From Lentisalinibacter salinarum (GTDB lineage: Bacteria > Pseudomonadota > Gammaproteobacteria > Steroidobacterales > Woeseiaceae), in contig NZ_JAPDRH010000002.1 of assembly GCF_040706555.1 (NCBI RefSeq), positions 992,001-1,056,000 on the forward strand: a DNA stretch of 64,000 nucleotides. The letters run 5' to 3'. Each line of letters begins with the position of its first letter. Within the stretch, counting starts at the first letter, position 1. The translations under genes and the position numbers were made by a program. Shown piece by piece: positions 33,931 through 41,540 of this stretch. The notes beneath the pieces are model-generated. The model was given only the letters and a program-made list of their open reading frames with translations, searched no databases and was not told where the DNA came from.

Positions 33931-35742
33931 TCATACCGCCTTGTGAAGCCGAGGTTTTGCCCGCGCGGCCTCGTCGCTCGCATGGGGGATCAGGATCTGG
34001 GACTTCTGCATGTCCCAGGCGCCCGTGGGGCAGCGCTCGGCGCAGAGGCCGCAGTGCACGCACAGGTCTTCGTCCTTGATCATCACGCGCCCGGTCTGTG
34101 GCAGGGCGCCGGAGACGAAGAAGGGCTCCTCCAGGTTTTCGGCGGGCGGCGTCAGACTCTGGCGCAACTCCTCCTCGCTGCCGTTCGGGGTAATGGCCAG
34201 GCAGTCCACCGGGCAGACGTCGATGCAGGCGTCGCACTCGATGCAGAGCTTGTCGATGAATACCGTCTGAATGTCGCAGTTCAGGCAGCGCTCCACCTCG
34301 GCCAGCGTCTGCTCCGGGGTGAAGCCCAGCTCCACCTCAATGTCGATCTTCTTGAACCGCTCCGCGAGATCCACCGCCGGCATCAGGCGGCGCTCCGCAG
34401 GATTGTAGTCGTTGGAGTAGCTCCACTCGTGGATGCCCATCTTCTGGCTGATGAGGTTCATGCCGTCGGGCAGGCGATCCTCGACGTCCTCGCCCTGGCA
34501 GTACTTGTGGATGGAGATGGCCGCCTGGTGGCCGTGGGCGACGGCCCAGATGATATTCTTGGGCCCGAAGGCGGCGTCGCCGCCGAAGAAGACTCCCGGC
34601 CGGGTGGACATCATGGTGGTCTCGTCCACCACCGGCGCGTCCCACTGATTGAACTCCAGGCCGACGTCGCGCTCGATCCAGTCGAAGGCGTTCTCCTGGC
34701 CGATGGCGAGGATGACGTCGTCGCAGGGGATGAAGATTTCCTCCAGCACCGTGCCCCGGTCGATGCGGCCCTGCTCGTCGACCTGATACTCCATCAGATC
34801 GAATTTCATGCCGGTGAGCCGGCCGTCCTCGATCACGAACTGCTTCGGCGAATGGTTCACGAGGATCTCGACGTTTTCCTCCTCGGCGTCCTCCAGTTCC
34901 CAGTCGGAGGCCTTGAAGTAGCCCCGCGGCTTGCGGGCCATCACCTTGACGTCTTTCGCGCCCAGCCTGAGCGAGGTGCGGCAGCAGTCCATGGCGGTGT
35001 TGCCGACGCCGATGATGAGCACCCGTTCCCCGATCTCCTCGGTGTGCTTGAAGGCCACGGACTCCAGCCACTGGATGCCGATATGGATGCGGTCGGTGTC
35101 GTAGCGGCCCGGCAGCTCGAGCTCCTTGCCCTTGGGCGCGCCGGTGCCGACGAACACGGCGTCGAAGCCGCCGTCGTCCAGCAGGTCCTTGAGGCTGCCG
35201 ATCGGGTGGTTCAGTTTCAGATCGACGTCCATGTCCAGGATCATGCCGATCTCCTCGTCCAGCACCTTCGGCGGCAGCCGGAACTGGGGGATGTTCGTGC
35301 GCATGAGCCCGCCGGTCTCGTCCAGCGCCTCGAAGATGGTGCACTCGTAGCCCAGGGGGGCGAGGTCGTTGGCCACGGTGAGCGAGGCACAGCCGGCACC
35401 GACCAGCGCCACCTTCTTGCCGTTCTTCTCCGCCGGCGCCTTCGGCAGCCGGTCGGCGATCTCGTCCTTGTGGTCGGCGGCGACCCGCTTCAGCCGGCAG
35501 ATGGCCACCGGCTTCTCCTCCACCCGGCGCCGCCGGCAGGCCGGCTCGCAGGGCCGATCGCAGACGCGGCCGAGGATCCCCGGGAAGACGTTCGACTCCC
35601 GGTTGACCATGTAGGCATCCGAGAAGCGGCCCTGGGCGATGAGACGGATGTATTCAGGGACGTCGGTATGAGCGGGACAGGCCCATTGGCAGTCCACGAC
35701 CCGATGGTAGAAATCGGGGTTTGAGGTGTCGGTCGGCTTCAT
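33931..35742 (-). CDS. Fe-S flavoprotein NAD(P)H:ferredoxin-type oxidoreductase (GltD-like)
   Basis: A 603-residue protein. Residues 15-100 form a GltD-type Fe-S domain (CQWACPAHTDVP, GRVCDRPCEPACRR). FAD site: VALVGAGCASLTVANDL (Cys replaces the usual Pro) with EALDETGGLM. NAD(P)H site: VLIIGVGNTAMDCC. C-terminal end: two bacterial ferredoxin clusters, CIECDACIDVCPVDC and CVHCGLCAERCP. It should move electrons between ferredoxin, made by the 2-oxoacid oxidoreductase subunits downstream, and pyridine nucleotide. The ATG at 35742 is preferred; GTG at 35784 is an alternative. Neither has a strong ribosome site. Confidence 0.88.
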   Translation of the reverse strand: MKPTDTSNPDFYHRVVDCQWACPAHTDVPEYIRLIAQGRFSDAYMVNRESNVFPGILGRVCDRPCEPACRRRRVEEKPVAICRLKRVAADHKDEIADRLPKAPAEKNGKKVALVGAGCASLTVANDLAPLGYECTIFEALDETGGLMRTNIPQFRLPPKVLDEEIGMILDMDVDLKLNHPIGSLKDLLDDGGFDAVFVGTGAPKGKELELPGRYDTDRIHIGIQWLESVAFKHTEEIGERVLIIGVGNTAMDCCRTSLRLGAKDVKVMARKPRGYFKASDWELEDAEEENVEILVNHSPKQFVIEDGRLTGMKFDLMEYQVDEQGRIDRGTVLEEIFIPCDDVILAIGQENAFDWIERDVGLEFNQWDAPVVDETTMMSTRPGVFFGGDAAFGPKNIIWAVAHGHQAAISIHKYCQGEDVEDRLPDGMNLISQKMGIHEWSYSNDYNPAERRLMPAVDLAERFKKIDIEVELGFTPEQTLAEVERCLNCDIQTVFIDKLCIECDACIDVCPVDCLAITPNGSEEELRQSLTPPAENLEEPFFVSGALPQTGRVMIKDEDLCVHCGLCAERCPTGAWDMQKSQILIPHASDEAARAKPRLHKAV

Positions 35743-35951
35743 TTCCTGTGGTGTGAGTCTCTCCCCCGGAGAGGAAATCAGCACCCTTGCACCGTGTAGG
35801 TGCGAAGAGTACTAGAGGCAGCGGAAATCGCAATGCTTTTCATTACTTTCGTGACACGCGTCATACGATTTCTCCACTGCCGGCGCCCGCCGGGAACGGC
35901 AGGCGGGGCCTTCGGCTACACTCTGCGCTTCGCGGGACCGGAGACAGACGG

Positions 35952-37004
35952 GTGAGCGAACGCTATACCGCCCTCGCACTGCAGATGGGCACCGACTGCG
36001 TGAACGGCTGCACGGACCGGGCGTCGGCCCGGGAACGCATGCAGTCGAATCTGGCCAGCGCACGCCGGCTGATCGCAGGCAGCAAGGCCTTCATCAGGCA
36101 GTTCGCCGGTACCGACGTGCGCCTGGTCGTTCTGCCCGAGTATTTCCTCACCGGGTTCCCCATGGGCGAGACCGTGGCCGAGTGGCGGGACAAGGCGGCG
36201 CTCGCGCCCGACGGCCCGGAGTACGAAGCGCTGGGCGAGATCGCGCAGAGCTTCGGCGTCTACCTGGCCGGGAACGCCTACGAGCAGGACGAGCACTTCC
36301 CCGCCCTGTTCTTCCAGACCTGCTTCGTCATCGACCCGTCCGGCGACGTAGTGTTGCGCTATCGCCGGCTCATTTCCCTGTCCGCGCCCACGCCGTGGGA
36401 CGTCTGGGACCGTTACCTGGACGTCTACGGCCTGGAGGCCGTGTTCCCCGTCGCCCGCACCGAACTCGGCAACCTCGCCGCCATCGCCTCGGAGGAGATC
36501 CTCTACCCGGAGATCGCCCGCTGCCACGCCGTACGTGGCGCCGAAATCTTCCTGCATCACACCAGCGAGGTGGGCAGCCCGGCACTGACGCCAAAGGACG
36601 TGTGCAAGCGGGCGCGGGCCGTGGAGAACATGGCGTACGTGATCTCGGCCAACTCCGCGCGGCTGGGGGAGATCCCCATCCCGGCAGAGTCGTCGACCGG
36701 TATGTCGAAGATCATCGATCACGGCGGCAGGGTGCTCGCCGAAGCCCCACCTTCCGCGGAGAGCATGGTGGCCCACGCCGGCATCGACCTGGCGGGGCTG
36801 CGCGAGGCCCGGCACCGCGCCGGCATGAGCAACCTGCTCTCGCGCCAGCCGCTGGAACTCTACGCCGAGGCCATCGCCGGCATTCGTATGAGGCCGAAGA
36901 ACCGGCTGCTCCGCGGCGGGGAGGTCATTGAGCCCGGCCGCGGCGAACTCGCAGCAATGCAGCAGGAGGACATCCTGCGCCTCGCCGATGAGGGCGTTCT
37001 CTAA
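35952..37004 (+). CDS. Nitrilase-superfamily homologue lacking catalytic Cys
   Basis: A 350-residue carbon-nitrogen hydrolase fold. The first catalytic residue is present (VVLPEYFLTGFP, Glu63). The Lys position reads Arg (LRYRRLISL, Arg139), and the nucleophile position, normally Cys in a CY(D/E)xxxPE motif, reads Ser180 (AAIASEEILYPE, codon TCG at 36489-36491). The later family segment KDVCKRARAVENMAYVISAN is intact. I expect either no amidase activity or changed chemistry. The GTG start at 35952 fits the family N terminus (YTALALQMGT). It is divergent from the flavoprotein gene, and a cytochrome gene follows it. Confidence 0.8.
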   Translation: MSERYTALALQMGTDCVNGCTDRASARERMQSNLASARRLIAGSKAFIRQFAGTDVRLVVLPEYFLTGFPMGETVAEWRDKAALAPDGPEYEALGEIAQSFGVYLAGNAYEQDEHFPALFFQTCFVIDPSGDVVLRYRRLISLSAPTPWDVWDRYLDVYGLEAVFPVARTELGNLAAIASEEILYPEIARCHAVRGAEIFLHHTSEVGSPALTPKDVCKRARAVENMAYVISANSARLGEIPIPAESSTGMSKIIDHGGRVLAEAPPSAESMVAHAGIDLAGLREARHRAGMSNLLSRQPLELYAEAIAGIRMRPKNRLLRGGEVIEPGRGELAAMQQEDILRLADEGVL

Positions 37005-37036
37005 CCTGAATCGAAGCTGAACGTTCGGCGGATATT
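37005..37036 (+). promoter_or_regulatory. Direct-repeat activator site upstream of first cytochrome c gene
   Basis: CCTGAA-TCGAA-GCTGAA (37005-37021), an 11-bp-period direct repeat, begins right after the preceding stop codon. GATATT (37031-37036) follows 9 bases later as a possible -10. The region lines up base for base with that before the second cytochrome c gene. Confidence 0.45.
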
Positions 37037-37040
37037 TCTT

Positions 37041-37068
37041 TTGACCGGCGACGCTACCGCGCTATTAT
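37041..37068 (+). promoter_or_regulatory. Sigma-70-type promoter of first cytochrome c gene
   Basis: TTGACC (37041-37046) and TATTAT (37063-37068) with a 16-base spacer, about 30 bases before the ATG at 37101. It could act alongside the activator site just upstream. Confidence 0.55.
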
Positions 37069-37100
37069 CTCCGCAGGTTCGAAAAAACTGGAGCCTCACC

Positions 37101-37373
37101 ATGAGAAAACTGATTGCGCTTTTTGCTCTTCCCCTGGTCTTCTTCGGCACTGCCGCTCTGGCAGACGGCCATATGGAGGTCGGCAAGGCAAAGTTCGAGG
37201 CCGTTTGCGCAGACTGCCACTACGAGGACGATTTCGCCGGAACGCCCAAGGACGAGATGAAGTCCATGATCAAGGCAGTTTCCGCCGGCGAGGTGGAACA
37301 CGACGAGGATCTGTCCGGCCTGACGGACGAGGAGATCAGCGGCCTGGCCGCCTACTTCTCGAGCTTCGAATAG
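37101..37373 (+). CDS. Small periplasmic monohaem cytochrome c
   Basis: A 90-residue protein: signal peptide (RKLIALFALPLVFFGTAALA) and a mature domain of about 69 residues with one haem site, CADCH (residues 36-40). It resembles short class I cytochromes (c553/c552 type). The C terminus LTDEEISGLAAYFSSFE is the usual final helix. The distal ligand is probably a Met in EMKSMIKAV. It should shuttle electrons in the periplasm. A paralogue follows 258 bp downstream. The ATG is placed by the signal peptide. Confidence 0.88.
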   Translation: MRKLIALFALPLVFFGTAALADGHMEVGKAKFEAVCADCHYEDDFAGTPKDEMKSMIKAVSAGEVEHDEDLSGLTDEEISGLAAYFSSFE

Positions 37374-37420
37374 TCTGATCCGCCACGGGATTCCCCCGTG
37401 GCAGCGGGACACGGCCAGAG

Positions 37421-37451
37421 GCCGGCGGCGTCCAGCGTCGTCGGCCTTTTT
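37421..37451 (+). terminator. Rho-independent terminator after first cytochrome c gene
   Basis: An imperfect GC-rich hairpin (GCCGGCGGCG, loop TCCA, GCGTCGTCGGC) followed by CTTTTT. Confidence 0.65.
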
Positions 37452-37533
37452 GCGTCCGCCGGCGATACGGCGCCGCGGAAACTACGGATTGCCGCGGCGT
37501 GCCCCGGCAGGGAATCTTGTCGCGCCCCGGCTG

Positions 37534-37565
37534 GCTGAATGCCGGCTGAACAACGCAAGAATATT
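37534..37565 (+). promoter_or_regulatory. Direct-repeat activator site upstream of second cytochrome c gene
   Basis: GCTGAA-TGCCG-GCTGAA (37534-37550) with 11-bp period, then 9 bases and AATATT (37560-37565) as a possible -10. The same layout precedes the first cytochrome gene. Confidence 0.45.
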
Positions 37566-37631
37566 GTCTTTATGCGGCAATAGAGGCGCGTTAGGATTGA
37601 CACGACCCCAGAGGAAAGTGGAGGACCCACG

Positions 37632-37901
37632 ATGAGGAAGATTTGGATCGCGATGGCCGCGCCGCTGATGTTTTTCGGCACCGCCGCATATGCCGGCGGC
37701 GACGCGGAAGCCGGCAAGGCCGTGTTCAACGACCAGGGCTGCGCCGATTGCCACTACGAGGACGACTTCGCAGGTATCCCGAAGGACGAGATCAAGACGA
37801 TGATCACGGAGGCGGCAGCCGGTGATCACGATCCGGACCTGTCCGTCCTGAGTGAAGAAGACATTGCCAACGTAGCCGCATACTTCGCCAGCTTCGAGTG
37901 A
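37632..37901 (+). CDS. Small periplasmic monohaem cytochrome c (paralogue)
   Basis: An 89-residue paralogue of the preceding cytochrome, with signal peptide (RKIWIAMAAPLMFFGTAAYA), CADCH at residues 37-41, the shared CADCHYEDDFAG core and final helix EEDIANVAAYFASFE. The distal ligand may be Met in IKTMITEA. The two proteins are clearly a tandem duplication that includes the promoter region. GGAGGACCCACG precedes the ATG. A strong terminator follows, so it is a separate transcript from the radical SAM gene. Confidence 0.9.
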   Translation: MRKIWIAMAAPLMFFGTAAYAGGDAEAGKAVFNDQGCADCHYEDDFAGIPKDEIKTMITEAAAGDHDPDLSVLSEEDIANVAAYFASFE

Positions 37902-37950
37902 GCGGACACCGGGCGGCACGCTAAGCGCCGTCCGGTCAGTGTTAATGGCG

Positions 37951-37991
37951 GGGCCGACGGTGCTACCAGAGCCGTCGGCCCTTTTCATTTT
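37951..37991 (+). terminator. Rho-independent terminator after second cytochrome c gene
   Basis: GGGCCGACGG (37951-37960) and CCGTCGGCCC (37972-37981) form a 10-bp perfect stem, followed by TTTTCATTTT. Confidence 0.85.
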
Positions 37992-38028
37992 CGAAGCCCC
38001 GGCAGAGTGCACGGCCGAAAGATGATCG

Positions 38029-39300
38029 ATGCAATCGCTACTCACCCACGTTCTGCGGCGCATCAACCGCCGCTACATGAGCTTCGAGCGGGCGCCGGTT
38101 AACAACGCGCTGCCGGAGCCCAAGCCGGACAGGACGTATCTGCTCTACCTGCATATACCCTTCTGCGAGGTACTGTGCCCGTTCTGCCCGTTCCACCGGG
38201 TCGAGTACCAGCACGAGCGGACCGCCCAATACTTCCGGGTGCTGAGGGACGAGATCCGCCGCGCGACCGATCACGGCTACCGCTTCGGCGAGGTCTACGT
38301 GGGCGGCGGCACGCCCACCGTGCTGCCCGAGGAACTGGCAGAGACCATTGCGTTGGTGCGCAGCCTGCACCCGATCGGCCGTGTTTCCGTGGAGACCAAT
38401 CCGGACGACCTCGCCGACGAACGGCTGCCGATGCTGCGTGACGCCGGCGTCAACCGGCTGTCGGTCGGCGTGCAGAGCTTCGACGACGCCCTGCTCCGCG
38501 CGATGCAGCGTTACGAGAAATTCGGCAGCGGCGCGATCATCCGGGAGCGCCTTGCCGCGGTCGACGGCGTGTTCGACACGCTGAACGTGGACATGATCTT
38601 CAATTTCCCGAACCAGACCGACGAGCATCTCAACCGGGATCTGGAGATCCTGACCGACGAACTGGGCGTAGACCAGGTGTCCTGGTATCCGCTCATGACC
38701 GCCCATGCGACCCGCAAGACCATGGCCAGGCACATCGGCGAGGTGGACTTCTCCCGCGAGAGCGCGCTCTACCACCACATCGCGGCGCACATGATGAACG
38801 CCGACTACGAACGTTCGTCCGCCTGGTGCTTCTCCCGCTCCGGCATGATGATCGACGAGTACATCACCGAGCAGGAGGAATATCTCGGCCTCGGCAGCGG
38901 CGCCTTCAGCTACCTGGACGGCACCCTGTACGCCAGCACCTTCTCCATCAACCACTACCTGCGCCTGGTGGAGGCCGGCGGTACCGGTATCGTGCGCAGC
39001 CGGCGCATGGGCGAGCGCGACCAGATGCGTTATTACCTGTTGATGTTTCTGTTCAGCGGCTCGCTCGACGTCCGCGATGCCGAAGAGCGGTTCGATGGCC
39101 GCTTCCGGCGGGTGCTGCGGCCGGAACTCGCGGGCCTGCGGCTGATGGGCGCGGTGCGGCGCGTCGGCAACACCCTGCGACTGACCGAGCGGGGCTATTA
39201 CCTCTGGGTCATGATGATGCGCGAGTTCTTCATCGGGGTGAACAACTTCCGCGACGAGATGCGCCACCAGATCCACGACGAGCATCGGCTGGTCGCCTGA
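38029..39300 (+). CDS. HemN/HemW-family radical SAM protein
   Basis: A 423-residue radical SAM enzyme of the coproporphyrinogen oxidase-like family. The cluster motif is HIPFCEVLCPFCPFH (CxxxCxxC). Family segments EVYVGGGTPTVLP, SVETNPDDL, RLSVGVQSFDD and DMIFNFPNQTDE are present, and the C-terminal winged helix includes LTERGYYLWVMMMREF. Members include the HemN oxidase, the haem chaperone HemW and haem-degrading HutW/ChuW enzymes. The exact role is open, but its position between cytochrome c genes suggests haem supply or insertion. The ATG at 38029 has a GAAAGATG purine tract upstream. Confidence 0.82.
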   Translation: MQSLLTHVLRRINRRYMSFERAPVNNALPEPKPDRTYLLYLHIPFCEVLCPFCPFHRVEYQHERTAQYFRVLRDEIRRATDHGYRFGEVYVGGGTPTVLPEELAETIALVRSLHPIGRVSVETNPDDLADERLPMLRDAGVNRLSVGVQSFDDALLRAMQRYEKFGSGAIIRERLAAVDGVFDTLNVDMIFNFPNQTDEHLNRDLEILTDELGVDQVSWYPLMTAHATRKTMARHIGEVDFSRESALYHHIAAHMMNADYERSSAWCFSRSGMMIDEYITEQEEYLGLGSGAFSYLDGTLYASTFSINHYLRLVEAGGTGIVRSRRMGERDQMRYYLLMFLFSGSLDVRDAEERFDGRFRRVLRPELAGLRLMGAVRRVGNTLRLTERGYYLWVMMMREFFIGVNNFRDEMRHQIHDEHRLVA

Positions 39301-39435
39301 CGCCCGGAACCCCGGATCCGACTGCGGCAAACCCCGATTGCTGCACTGCACCCAAGCTGGTCTCCTTGTACGCGGAGAGTGGTACCAGTCGAGCACGGTG
39401 CCCGTCGCCGGGTGACCGTGCGAAAGGATGTCGCA

Positions 39436-41397
39436 ATGGAAACCTCGGTCTCGAGGATCAAGTTCCTCGCCTTCGCCTCGGCCTTATTCCTCTGCCTGCC
39501 GCTGCTCGCCGGCGCCCAGGACGACCGCCCGATCAAGTGCACCGGCTGCCACAAGAAGGTGGAGGTGACATCGACGGCCCACGCGGACGTCGACTGCCAG
39601 TCCTGCCACAGTAACGTTACGAGCCGTCGCCACCGGGCCGAGGATCTCGCCGATCTCTCCGGCGACGCCATCTGCGCCCAATGCCATCGCATCACCAGCC
39701 GCGCGCTGGACCGCAGCGTGCACGCCGGCAACGCCGGCTGCCTCGATTGTCACGGCGCCGCACACGACATCAAGGGTGTCGACGAAAGCGACTCGGCCGT
39801 TACGGCAATCCACCAAATCCAGACCTGCGGCGGCTGCCACCGCAGCCAGGAGGGCCTGATAGAGGGTTATCTCGGCTCGGTGCACGGGCATGGTCTCCTG
39901 GATTCGGGGCTCGTGAGTGCGCCCGCCTGCAGTGATTGCCACGGCGATCATCGCATCCTGCCGGTCCATGACGAGAAGGCGCCGACTTCGCATACCCACT
40001 CACCTGAGATGTGCGGCGATTGCCACGCTGGTGTGCTGAAAACCTGGGTGGCCGGGAGTGCCCACGGCAAGGCGTGGGAAGCCGGTGACGATCAGGCGCC
40101 GGCATGCACAGACTGCCACAATTCCCATGCGATCGACGACCCGGTGCATGCGGGACCCCGGCTGCACATGCCGGACGAGTGCGGCGACTGCCACGGTGAG
40201 CTATACACCAGCTACCGGAACAGCTTCCACGGCAACTTCACCCGCCTCGGACTGGTGACATCGGCCACGTGCTCTGACTGTCATACGCCGCACACAAACC
40301 TGCCGGCCGACGATCCGCGCTCGAGCATCCATCCGGATAACCTGGACGAGACCTGCGGAGCCTGCCACGAGGGTGCATCCGCGGCCTTCTTCCAGATCGA
40401 CCCCCACAACGACCCGACAGACCCGGAGGACAACGCCTACGTCTTCTATGTGTACACGTTCATGATGGCGCTCCTGATCGGCGTGTTCGCATTCTTCGGC
40501 GCGCACGACCTGCTGTGGCTGCAGCGCACGTTCGTAGGCACATTGCGCGGCGAGTTCCGGGAGATTCCCAGGTATTCGACCAAGGGGGACTACGTGAAGC
40601 GGTTCCCGGGCATCTACATCGTGATGCACCTCGTAATCATCGTGACTTTCCTGATGCTCGCGATCACGGGCCTGCCGCTGAAATTCGATACGGCGCCGTG
40701 GGCGCAGACACTCATGGATATCCTGGGCGGCGTCGAGTCGGCACAGATCATCCACCGGATCGCTGCGATCGGCACCTTCGGCTACATGCTCTTCCACCTG
40801 ATCCACCTCGGTATCCGGGTGGTGCTGAAGCACGAGCGCGGGTTGTTCTGGGGACCGGAATCGATGGTGCCCCAGGGGCGTGATATGAAGGACCTCTGGG
40901 CCAACGTCCGCTACTTCCTCTACCTCGGGCCGCACCCGAAAGAGGACCGCTGGACCTATTGGGAGAAATTCGACTACCTGGCGGTTTTCTGGGGCGTGAT
41001 GATCATCGGTCTGTCCGGCCTGATGCTCTGGTTCCCGGCATTCTTCACCCAATTCCTGCCCGGGTGGACGATTAATGCGGCGCTGGTGATCCACAGCGAC
41101 GAAGCCCTGCTCGCGACCGGCTTCATCTTCGTATTCCACTTCTTCCATACGCATCTGCGGCCCGAAAGCTTCCCGATGGATCCGGTGGTGTTCCTCGGCC
41201 GCATGCCGCTCGATAAGTTCAAGGAAGAGCGGCCGAAGGAATACCAGCGCATGGTCGAGAAAGGCACGCTGGAGCGCAATCTGCGCCATCCGCCCACCCG
41301 CGAGGAACTGATGTGGGTCTACTTCGTCGGCTTCATGGCGCTGACCATCGGGCTGGCGCTTGCCGTGTTCATCTTCTGGGCCCTGCTGACCCACTGA
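39436..41397 (+). CDS. Undecahaem cytochrome c fused to cytochrome b (CbcL-like)
   Basis: A 653-residue protein. Signal or anchor at residues 8-28; then a periplasmic region with 11 CxxCH motifs (CTGCH, CQSCH, CAQCH, CLDCH, CGGCH, CSDCH, CGDCH, CTDCH, CGDCH, CSDCH, CGACH); then a b-type domain of about five helices with ligand His in IVMHLVII, IIHRIAAIG, FHLIHLGIR and FVFHFFHTHLRP. This c/b fusion is the architecture of Geobacter CbcL, a quinol oxidase for low-potential extracellular respiration. Here it should link quinone to periplasmic acceptors. The partner NapC-like gene starts 143 bp downstream. Confidence 0.88.
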   Translation: METSVSRIKFLAFASALFLCLPLLAGAQDDRPIKCTGCHKKVEVTSTAHADVDCQSCHSNVTSRRHRAEDLADLSGDAICAQCHRITSRALDRSVHAGNAGCLDCHGAAHDIKGVDESDSAVTAIHQIQTCGGCHRSQEGLIEGYLGSVHGHGLLDSGLVSAPACSDCHGDHRILPVHDEKAPTSHTHSPEMCGDCHAGVLKTWVAGSAHGKAWEAGDDQAPACTDCHNSHAIDDPVHAGPRLHMPDECGDCHGELYTSYRNSFHGNFTRLGLVTSATCSDCHTPHTNLPADDPRSSIHPDNLDETCGACHEGASAAFFQIDPHNDPTDPEDNAYVFYVYTFMMALLIGVFAFFGAHDLLWLQRTFVGTLRGEFREIPRYSTKGDYVKRFPGIYIVMHLVIIVTFLMLAITGLPLKFDTAPWAQTLMDILGGVESAQIIHRIAAIGTFGYMLFHLIHLGIRVVLKHERGLFWGPESMVPQGRDMKDLWANVRYFLYLGPHPKEDRWTYWEKFDYLAVFWGVMIIGLSGLMLWFPAFFTQFLPGWTINAALVIHSDEALLATGFIFVFHFFHTHLRPESFPMDPVVFLGRMPLDKFKEERPKEYQRMVEKGTLERNLRHPPTREELMWVYFVGFMALTIGLALAVFIFWALLTH

Positions 41398-41472
41398 GGC
41401 AGGAGCGAAGCCCCGGGAACACGCAAACAAAACTGCGGAGAACCCCTACTTCCAAGGGGGACACGGTGCCGT

Positions 41473-41488
41473 AGCATGTGCGCATGCT
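41473..41488. promoter_or_regulatory. Palindrome upstream of NapC-like gene
   Basis: AGCATG-TGCG-CATGCT, 6-bp perfect arms, about 55 bases before the ATG at 41541, in the gap between the two multihaem genes. It may be an operator; there is no clear -10/-35 pair. Confidence 0.25.
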
Positions 41489-41540
41489 GCGGCCCGTGAG
41501 TCTGCGGCCGTGCAAATCACCCTGTTTTCTGGATACCGAT

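Noticed and set aside
35855..35866. TGACACGCGTCA as an FNR or CRP site
   Set aside because: The TGAC-N4-GTCA half sites do not match FNR (TTGAT-N4-ATCAA) or CRP (TGTGA-N6-TCACA); too short to call an operator.
37632..37901. TTGACA at 37597 as -35 of the second cytochrome gene
   Set aside because: No -10 box lies at a proper distance before the ATG, so the direct-repeat site upstream is the better candidate.
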